Notes under the pieces: model-generated
Databases searched by the model: none
What the model saw: the letters and a program-made list of their open reading frames with translations, nothing else
Told to the model about the DNA's origin: nothing
Source: Bacillota bacterium
GTDB lineage: Bacteria > Bacillota > Clostridia > Christensenellales > CAG-138
DNA: 7,932 nucleotides
Direction: 5' to 3'
NCBI GenBank assembly: GCA_023426265.1
Contig: JAFABA010000130.1
Location: 1 to 7,932, forward strand
Shown here: piece after piece, positions 1 through 4,692 of the stretch
Layout: each line of letters starts with the position of its first letter
Position numbering within the stretch: the first letter of the stretch is position 1
Position numbers and translations under genes: made by a program

Positions 1-738
1 TTTGATCCGAAAGAGGCCGCTTCTATTGGCATCATCGGCGGCGCGGACGGACCGACAGCCATTTATCTGACCACAAGGCTTGCCGACCACCTGCTGCCCG
101 CAATCGCGATCGCGGCGTATTCCTATATGGCGCTTATCCCAATCATACAGCCGCCGTTCATGCGGATGCTTACCACCAAAAAGGAACGCGAAATCGTTAT
201 GACGCAGATGCGCGAGGTCTCGAAAATTGAAAAGGTCTGCTTCCCCATCGTGGTATCGGTATTGTGCATATTGCTGCTGCCCTCCGTGGCTCCTCTTATC
301 GGCATGCTGATGCTCGGGAACCTGTTCAAGGAATCCGGCGTGGTAGAGCGGCTTTCGAGCACCGTGCAGAACGCGCTCATCAATATCGTGACCATATTCT
401 TAGGCGTTACAGTGGGCGCGACAGCGCAGGCAGAAACATTCCTGCAGCCTGAAACGCTTGGAATCATCGCGCTGGGACTGGCGGCGTTTATATTCAGCAC
501 GATAGGCGGGCTTCTTTTGGGCAAGCTGATGTGCTGGCTGACCAAGGGAAAAATCAATCCGTTGATCGGCTCCGCGGGTGTGTCCGCCGTGCCCATGGCG
601 GCGCGGGTCTCCCAGATCGAGGGGCAGAGGGCGAACCCGCTTAGCTACCTTCTCATGCACGCCATGGGCCCGAACGTGGCGGGAGTCATTGGCTCGGCGG
701 TCGCGGCGGGCATATTGCTTTCGCTGTTTGGGAAGTAA
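1..738 (+). CDS. oadB: Sodium-pumping decarboxylase beta subunit (OadB/GcdB/MmdB family), 5'-truncated
   Basis: The integral-membrane subunit of biotin-dependent decarboxylases that couple decarboxylation of oxaloacetate, glutaconyl-CoA or methylmalonyl-CoA to Na+ export. The frame is open from base 1, so the gene begins outside the window; 245 C-terminal codons are present and end at TAA 736-738. Family signatures seen: GGADGPT at residues 13-19 of the fragment (its Asp matches the Asp203 region of Klebsiella OadB, implicated in Na+ binding), YSYMALIPIIQPP just after, GSAGVSAVPMAARV, and MHAMGPNVAGVIGSAVAAG near the end. Several hydrophobic segments are membrane helices. The ATG at 127 is an internal Met, not the start. 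Substrate cannot be read from this subunit; the symbol marks the family. A terminator follows at once, so this is the last gene of its operon and is probably unrelated to the operon at 2456. Confidence 0.93.
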   Translation, partial: FDPKEAASIGIIGGADGPTAIYLTTRLADHLLPAIAIAAYSYMALIPIIQPPFMRMLTTKKEREIVMTQMREVSKIEKVCFPIVVSVLCILLLPSVAPLIGMLMLGNLFKESGVVERLSSTVQNALINIVTIFLGVTVGATAQAETFLQPETLGIIALGLAAFIFSTIGGLLLGKLMCWLTKGKINPLIGSAGVSAVPMAARVSQIEGQRANPLSYLLMHAMGPNVAGVIGSAVAAGILLSLFGK

Positions 739-750
739 AACTTATTTTGA

Positions 751-796
751 AAAGGCCGCTGATAAAGTCCATGGACTTTGCCAGCGGCCTTTTTTT
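751..796 (+). terminator. Strong intrinsic terminator after the decarboxylase gene, possibly bidirectional
   Basis: An 11-bp perfect stem pairs 751-761 (aaaggccgctg) with 782-792. After a 2x2 internal loop, a second 7-bp stem pairs aaagtcc (764-770) with ggacttt (773-779). Seven T run through 790-796. It starts 12 nt after the decarboxylase stop. Read on the minus strand the hairpin is followed by TTTTC, so it could also stop transcripts of the convergent regulator gene, though with a weaker T-tract. Confidence 0.92.
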
Positions 797-843
797 ATCA
801 TTGCGCTGCTGTGCGCGGCGCTGAACGTATCACCCTGGCGTTT

Positions 844-930
844 GTATTCTGAGCCAAAGGCGAAGAATCCGGCTCCCGTTACAAACCCTAATATAGGTGT
901 TTCAAGATCCTTCGCATCGCTCAGGATGAC
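844..930. repeat. Degenerate inverted repeat of the GATTCTTCGCTTCGCTCAG type
   Basis: The left arm (about 846-870, containing ctgagccaaaggcgaagaat) and the right arm (906-930, gatccttcgcatcgctcagg then atgac) are imperfect reverse complements with a small indel, around about 35 nt of loop. From memory, the arms match a short sequence (GATTCTTCGCTTCGCTCAG then AATGAC) dispersed through intergenic DNA of many bacterial genomes. Here it sits between convergent genes. The left arm has decayed more than the right. No coding capacity or transposase is visible. Whether it is a mobile miniature element or a structural repeat cannot be decided from one copy. Confidence 0.55.
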
Positions 931-952
931 GGTAAAGAGACTGATGGACTGA

Positions 953-979
953 GCGCCGCGTTACTGAGCGCGGCGTTTT
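953..979 (+). other. Short GC-rich hairpin spanning the regulator's stop codon
   Basis: cgccgcg (954-960) pairs perfectly with cgcggcg (969-975) around an 8-nt loop. On the plus strand it is followed by TTTTGG, a weak terminator-like layout that would act on transcripts entering the regulator gene antisense. On the minus strand the regulator's TAA lies in the loop and no T-tract follows, so it does not look like that gene's own terminator. Confidence 0.4.
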
Positions 980-2142
980 GGCTGCTTACGCGGCTCTCTT
1001 TGTCCTCCTGTCTGAAGCTCCGGGAATTTGAGCATGTACAAGAGAATCTGCAGCGTTACCGCGTCGCGGAAACGGCGCGGGTCCAGCCCGTAAAGATCGC
1101 GCGTCTTGTTCAGGCGGAAAACGAGCGTGTTGCGGTGGATGTGCAGCGCCGCCGCTGTCTCGTTGATTCGCTTATCCTGCTCAAAGTAGGTCTGCAGCGT
1201 ATCGAACAGCACGGCGTCGAGCTCACGCCCGTTTAAAAAGCTGTCCATGAATGCCTGCTTGGTTGGGTCGGGCACGCCGTCGAGCAGACGGAAAATCTGG
1301 TATTCGTAATAATAGATGATCTTCTTTTCTCCCGCCAGGCGCTCCACAATCCGCACGCTCTGCGCGGCATCGAAAAAGCTGGAGCGGTATCCCGTCAGTT
1401 CCCGGCAGGGCTTGCCCACGCCGATGTAGCAGGTCTGCCCGCAGGCGTTAAGCCGGGCGATTACGTTCTCGCACATCGGCTCTATGGCAGCTACATCCTC
1501 CTTGCTTTTTGCGCGCACCGCAAACACGTACTGCCCCTGCCCCACATAGGCGTAAAAATGGATTTTCAGGTGTGCATAAATAATGGAATGGATGGACTGC
1601 TCGTTCATGGAAAACTCGTTGTAAATAACGGGCGAGGTGCGGATCACCACGATACTGCACGTCTTTCCGGTATCGATGTTCAAAAACCGCGCCTGGTCGT
1701 TGAGATTCTCGTAATCCTCCACCTTTTCTGCGATGAGGTTGCTTACCCAATTGTCCGATAGCTTTCTCTTGTAGCTGCTCTGCTGCGCAAGCTGCGCCTG
1801 CTCCATCAAAGAGATGACGGCCACCTTAATGACGGAGGCGATGGGCAAAAGCGCGTCCGGTTCCCCCGTGAGACCGATCGCTCCCACTATCTTGCCGTAA
1901 AGCTCCAGCGGCACCGTAATTCCTTCGCGGGTACCGGCCAGTTTGGGCGTGCGCTCCGAATAGACCAGCAGGTTTTTGCGCGTTCCCATGGCTTCGATCG
2001 CGCCCTGGTGGAACGTGCCGATGCGCGCGGCGTCGGAGCTCGCCACGACGATTCCTTCCTGGTTGATGACGTTTACGGGCGTATCCATCACCTGCTCCAG
2101 CTTATCCACAATGGGTTGCGCCAATTCCTTGGTAATGACCAT
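961..2142 (-). CDS. cdaR: CdaR-family transcriptional regulator (sugar-diacid recognition domain plus PucR-type HTH)
   Basis: A 393-aa one-component regulator. Residues about 1-130 match the putative sugar-diacid recognition domain, with PVNVINQEGIVVASSD (22-37), RIGTFHQGA (40-48) and PLELYGKIVGAIGLTGEP (78-95). These resemble E. coli CdaR, which controls glucarate/galactarate/glycerate genes. The middle is a GGDEF-like region without a cyclase motif. Residues about 312-370 are the C-terminal PucR-type helix-turn-helix (INETAAALHIHRNTLVFRLN), and a basic tail ends the protein. I chose ATG 2142 because AAGAGGTGA (2156-2148) sits 6 nt upstream; the longer GTG start at 2151 lies inside that SD and has none of its own. 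The gene is divergent from the operon at 2456, so it most likely controls that operon in response to a small carboxylate-type effector. The effector is not known; in these operons it need not be a sugar diacid. Confidence 0.88.
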   Translation of the reverse strand: MVITKELAQPIVDKLEQVMDTPVNVINQEGIVVASSDAARIGTFHQGAIEAMGTRKNLLVYSERTPKLAGTREGITVPLELYGKIVGAIGLTGEPDALLPIASVIKVAVISLMEQAQLAQQSSYKRKLSDNWVSNLIAEKVEDYENLNDQARFLNIDTGKTCSIVVIRTSPVIYNEFSMNEQSIHSIIYAHLKIHFYAYVGQGQYVFAVRAKSKEDVAAIEPMCENVIARLNACGQTCYIGVGKPCRELTGYRSSFFDAAQSVRIVERLAGEKKIIYYYEYQIFRLLDGVPDPTKQAFMDSFLNGRELDAVLFDTLQTYFEQDKRINETAAALHIHRNTLVFRLNKTRDLYGLDPRRFRDAVTLQILLYMLKFPELQTGGQREPRKQPKRRAQ

Positions 2143-2156
2143 AGCGTTCACCTCTT
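2143..2156 (-). promoter_or_regulatory. Ribosome binding site that fixes the regulator's start
   Basis: Minus-strand AAGAGGTGA (2156-2148) is a near-full match to the anti-SD, with a 6-nt spacer to ATG 2142. The in-frame GTG at 2151-2149 is part of this SD, which argues against the longer start. Confidence 0.8.
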
Positions 2157-2316
2157 ACCATAAATAGGAACATGCCGAGGCTAAGGAAGATCGCTTTGGA
2201 ATGGAGACTTATTCAATTCTTGAAACGGTGTGGAAGGATCATACAAATAAGGAAAATAATTTAAAAGAGCGCCTGTTGTTCATAATTCGGTTAAGATTTG
2301 CCGAAATCGTATTTCT

Positions 2317-2345
2317 ATTATATTGTGCATCCCTACAAAAATCAA
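2317..2345 (-). promoter_or_regulatory. Predicted SigA promoter of the regulator gene
   Basis: On the minus strand, -35 TTGATT (2345-2340), a 17-nt spacer, then a perfect -10 TATAAT (2322-2317). Transcription would start near 2310, leaving a long leader before ATG 2142. Confidence 0.65.
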
Positions 2346-2358
2346 TCGTCATACGCTC

Positions 2359-2367
2359 CAATTATTG
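2359..2367. promoter_or_regulatory. Candidate operator palindrome between the divergent promoters
   Basis: CAATTATTG is a 9-bp palindrome centred at 2363, nearly the exact midpoint of the 34-bp gap between the two -35 boxes (2346-2379). That position suits a regulator acting on both promoters, but the palindrome is short and AT-rich, so chance is a fair alternative. Confidence 0.3.
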
Positions 2368-2379
2368 TACTAACCGACA

Positions 2380-2409
2380 TTGTTTGGGAATAAAGCGGTT
2401 CTATATAAT
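2380..2409 (+). promoter_or_regulatory. Predicted SigA promoter of the plus-strand operon
   Basis: -35 TTGTTT (2380-2385), an 18-nt spacer, and a perfect -10 TATAAT (2404-2409). The start would lie near 2416, giving a leader of about 40 nt to the first gene. The -35 is off consensus and the spacer one base long, as expected for an activated promoter. Confidence 0.65.
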
Positions 2410-2455
2410 GAACATATCGGGCCCGTAAAGTATTTGAGAGAGGATGTACGGATGT

Positions 2456-3136
2456 ATGGCGTTCATTGATAAACAGGAGCAGCAGCTTCGTCCCGCCGAA
2501 ACGCCCATGGCCCCTTATCCCGCAAAGTACATTACATTGGCCAGCGGCGAAAAAATGGTGGTGCGCCAGCTTACGCGGGAAGAATGCCCCATCGTGCTGG
2601 AGACCGTCAAACCCCTAATGGGTGTGGAGCGTGATTTTTACGATATTGTGGCCTCCCGCATCTATTCGGAAGTTTTAGGCTATATGCGGTACCGCGTCAA
2701 GGACGAATACGTCTTTTTAGGCACCATTAGGGGCGAAATCGTGGGCGTGGTGAACGGGCGACTGCTCAATGAAAAAGTGGGCATGAGCTACCATACCATA
2801 ACCATCAGGCAGGGCTTGCGCATCGGCGCGCAGCTCTTTGCCGCCAAGATGGAATATCATTTTGACTATCTCAACCAGGATGAAGTCTGGATCGTGGCAG
2901 AATCCCCCAACGGCTTCAAACGCTGGATGATCGAATACGAGCTTGTTTCCCGCCCCGAAACCTGGCATGAATTGGGTGGGGTGCCCACCTACGTCCTCAC
3001 CCGGGAGCTTTGGGAAAAGCATAAGGCGGCAAAGTGCACCGGCCGCCGTCCTGTGCCGGAAGAACTGTTGGAAACGGCAAAGCACCCCATTCTGCCGCAA
3101 GCCTATCCGCAGATTCCTGGCTTTAAAAGGGGGTAG
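2456..3136 (+). CDS. GNAT-like acetyltransferase-fold protein of unknown substrate
   Basis: First gene of the operon, 226 aa. The layout is GNAT-like: an N-terminal strand and helix (KMVVRQLTREECPIVLETV, from about 33), paired strands at 84-99 (EYVFLGTIRGEIVGVV), a strand at 111-117, then a pyrophosphate-loop-like QGLRIG at 119-124 leading into a helix, and a later strand (EVWIVAESPNG) with its helix. The usual Q/R-x-x-G-x-G loop is degenerate: the first Gly is Arg. The C-terminal tail is Pro-rich. Start: ATG 2456 is preferred; SD-like GAGAGAGG (2436-2443) is 12 nt away, a long spacer. ATG 2444 abuts that SD directly and looks unusable. It stops 4 nt before the thiolase gene. It may acylate a pathway intermediate or bind acyl-CoA without catalysis. 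The family is assigned by pattern only. Confidence 0.6.
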   Translation: MAFIDKQEQQLRPAETPMAPYPAKYITLASGEKMVVRQLTREECPIVLETVKPLMGVERDFYDIVASRIYSEVLGYMRYRVKDEYVFLGTIRGEIVGVVNGRLLNEKVGMSYHTITIRQGLRIGAQLFAAKMEYHFDYLNQDEVWIVAESPNGFKRWMIEYELVSRPETWHELGGVPTYVLTRELWEKHKAAKCTGRRPVPEELLETAKHPILPQAYPQIPGFKRG

Positions 3137-3140
3137 TGCA

Positions 3141-4337
3141 ATGAGACCGGTCGGCATTGTCGGTGTGGGGCACACCAAATTCGGAAAGCATAACGGCTCG
3201 TTTTTGGAGCTTGCCGCCATGGCGGGCAAACAGGCGCTCGACGATGCGGGCGTCAAGCCGGTAGAGGGCCACGGCATCGATCAGCTATTCTTAGCCTCCA
3301 TGGGTTCGGGTACGCTCAACCATATCAGCGGCGCGGCTTCCGCGCTTGTGGATACGTTAAATTTACGCCCGGCGATGGCGGAAACGGTGGAGACCGGCCC
3401 AGCCTCCGGCGCTTCCGCCATCAAACTCGCATACATGGCCATCGCAAGCGGCATGTGCGATACCGCGCTCGTCATCGGCGCGGAACAGATGCGCGTGGTC
3501 AGTGGGTGGGAGGGCACGGATTTTGTGGCCACCATGAGCCACCCCGAAGCGGAATATTCGTATGGCCTCACGCTGCCTGCATTCGCGGGCATGTTCACAA
3601 GGCTGTATATGGACAAATATGGCGTTACGGAAAAGGACCTCTCCATCGTCAGCGTCAAGAACCATGAAAACGCCATGCACAACCCCGTGGCGCATATCCA
3701 GCTGGTGCCCGATCTCTACGCCATCACGGAGGACGAGGACGCCCACGTGATCAACCCCTATGTGGCGGAGCCGCTCCGGGTCTACCATACCTGCCCTGTG
3801 TCGGACGGCGCGGCGGCGGTACTGCTGACCGCCATGGATACCGGCCGCAAATTCAAAAAGGAACCCGTGCGCATCGCGGGGATTGGTCAGGCGACGGATA
3901 CGCACGTGGTGGCGGAGCGGGAGGTAGCGACCGACCTCTTTGCCGTGCGGGAGGCGGCCCGGCGAGCGTATGAAATGGCGGGCATGGGACCAAAGGATAT
4001 CGACGTCGCAGAGCTTCACGACGCGTTCCAGATACTCGAAATCGCAGAAAGCGAGGAAGTCGGGTTCTTTGAAAAAGGCACCGGCCATATTGCCGCCCGC
4101 GAAGGGAAAACAAAGGTAGGCGGGGAAATCCCAATCAATACGTCGGGCGGCCTAAAAGCAAAGGGCCATCCGCTGGGAGCGACGGGAGTTTCCCAGGTAG
4201 TGGAGATCGTGCGCCAGCTCCGTTCTGAGGCGGACGGCCGCCAGGTGGAGGGCGCAAGGACCGGCCTTACCGTTAATTTCGGCGGCTTTGGCAACAATGT
4301 GGTCGCCGTGATCCTCACGACTGGGGAGGTGTCATAA
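3141..4337 (+). CDS. Thiolase-fold protein lacking the nucleophilic cysteine (SCP2/archaeal-type)
   Basis: 398 aa, full length for the family. The SD AAAGGGGG (3126-3133) sits 7 nt before ATG. N-terminal RPVGIVGVGHTKFGK, the two-domain thiolase layout, LHDAF (His293) and NTSGGLKAKGHPLGATG (His343) place it in the SCP2/archaeal thiolase-like group that pairs with DUF35 proteins. At the nucleophile position, normally C-A-S-G, it reads VETGPASGASAI: codon CCA (3399-3401) gives Pro87. The C-terminal Cys-x-Gly site of classical thiolases is Asn379-Phe-Gly, which is usual for this subgroup. With no Cys nucleophile, ordinary acetyl-transfer thiolysis is unlikely. Known DUF35-partnered proteins without it (such as Ltp2) are retro-aldolases acting on CoA esters. 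Aldolase activity is inference; a non-catalytic role is possible. The next gene starts 1 nt after its stop, fitting a complex with the DUF35 protein. Confidence 0.9.
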   Translation: MRPVGIVGVGHTKFGKHNGSFLELAAMAGKQALDDAGVKPVEGHGIDQLFLASMGSGTLNHISGAASALVDTLNLRPAMAETVETGPASGASAIKLAYMAIASGMCDTALVIGAEQMRVVSGWEGTDFVATMSHPEAEYSYGLTLPAFAGMFTRLYMDKYGVTEKDLSIVSVKNHENAMHNPVAHIQLVPDLYAITEDEDAHVINPYVAEPLRVYHTCPVSDGAAAVLLTAMDTGRKFKKEPVRIAGIGQATDTHVVAEREVATDLFAVREAARRAYEMAGMGPKDIDVAELHDAFQILEIAESEEVGFFEKGTGHIAAREGKTKVGGEIPINTSGGLKAKGHPLGATGVSQVVEIVRQLRSEADGRQVEGARTGLTVNFGGFGNNVVAVILTTGEVS

Positions 4338-4338
4338 T

Positions 4339-4671
4339 ATGGAGTTATTTTCTTACGAGTGCGCCCAGTGCGGGGAACTGCACCATCCCAAACATTTCGT
4401 ATGCCGCAAATGCGGCGGGACGGAATGGATCGAACACCCCTTAAACGGGGAGGCGAGCGTGCTGACCTGGACCAAGGTGTACAATTTGCCCGAAGGATAC
4501 ATGAAGCCGTATCTTTGTTTCTGCATCGCCCGGTTCGACAACGGCCTTGCGGTCAGCGGCCAGATCAATACGGATTATCCTCAGACAGGCATGCGCGTGC
4601 GTGCGACGGTGGACGTGGTGAAGGAAGCCGTGGGCCGGGATCATTACGGGTTCATATTCGAGCCGGTATAG
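4339..4671 (+). CDS. DUF35 protein: rubredoxin-like Zn ribbon plus OB fold, partner of the thiolase-fold protein
   Basis: 110 aa, a short version of the usual 120-140. The N-terminal zinc ribbon has Cys8-x2-Cys11 and Cys22-x2-Cys25 (YECAQCG ... FVCRKCGG). The OB-fold part follows from about residue 34 (GEASVLTWTKVYNLPEGY, then YLCFCIARFDNGLAVSGQI, then GMRVRATVDVV). These proteins bind beside thiolase-fold enzymes, bridging or presenting CoA substrates; examples are the archaeal HMG-CoA synthase/thiolase complex and ChsH2 with Ltp2. Start ATG 4339 is set by GGGGAGGT (4323-4330), which lies inside the end of the thiolase gene with an 8-nt spacer. The 1-nt intergenic gap makes coupled translation likely and supports a stoichiometric complex. 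Confidence 0.9.
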   Translation: MELFSYECAQCGELHHPKHFVCRKCGGTEWIEHPLNGEASVLTWTKVYNLPEGYMKPYLCFCIARFDNGLAVSGQINTDYPQTGMRVRATVDVVKEAVGRDHYGFIFEPV

Positions 4672-4678
4672 ACCATAC

Positions 4679-4692
4679 GGGAGGTATTTGTG
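4679..4692 (+). promoter_or_regulatory. RBS and GTG start of the DUF2877-FdrA gene
   Basis: GGGAGG (4679-4684), 5-nt spacer, then GTG at 4690. No in-frame ATG lies nearby, so GTG is the likely initiator. Confidence 0.75.

Larger units (their letters stand above)
2143..2455. other. AT-rich divergent intergenic region
   Basis: About 313 bp between the regulator and the operon, clearly AT-richer than its surroundings. It holds one promoter-like sequence for each direction (2317-2345 minus, 2380-2409 plus), a small central palindrome (2359-2367) and cgggcccg (2418-2425) at the start of the operon leader. The regulator transcript would have a leader of about 165 nt. I see no tRNA, riboswitch or T-box signature. 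A 75-codon open frame at 2201-2428 has no ribosome binding site and no recognisable protein features, and is discounted. Confidence 0.7.

Noticed and set aside
953..979. Hairpin as the regulator's own terminator
   Set aside because: On the minus strand no T-tract follows the stem and the stop codon lies in the loop.
2143..2151. GTG start of the regulator at 2151
   Set aside because: The GTG is part of the SD of the ATG at 2142 and has no SD of its own.
2201..2428. 75-codon open frame in the divergent intergenic region
   Set aside because: No ribosome binding site, AT-rich content, and it overlaps both predicted promoters.
2943..3140. Longer N-terminus for the thiolase-fold protein (start 2943)
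   Set aside because: This stretch lies over the end of the GNAT gene in another frame; thiolase homology begins at ATG 3141, which has its own SD.
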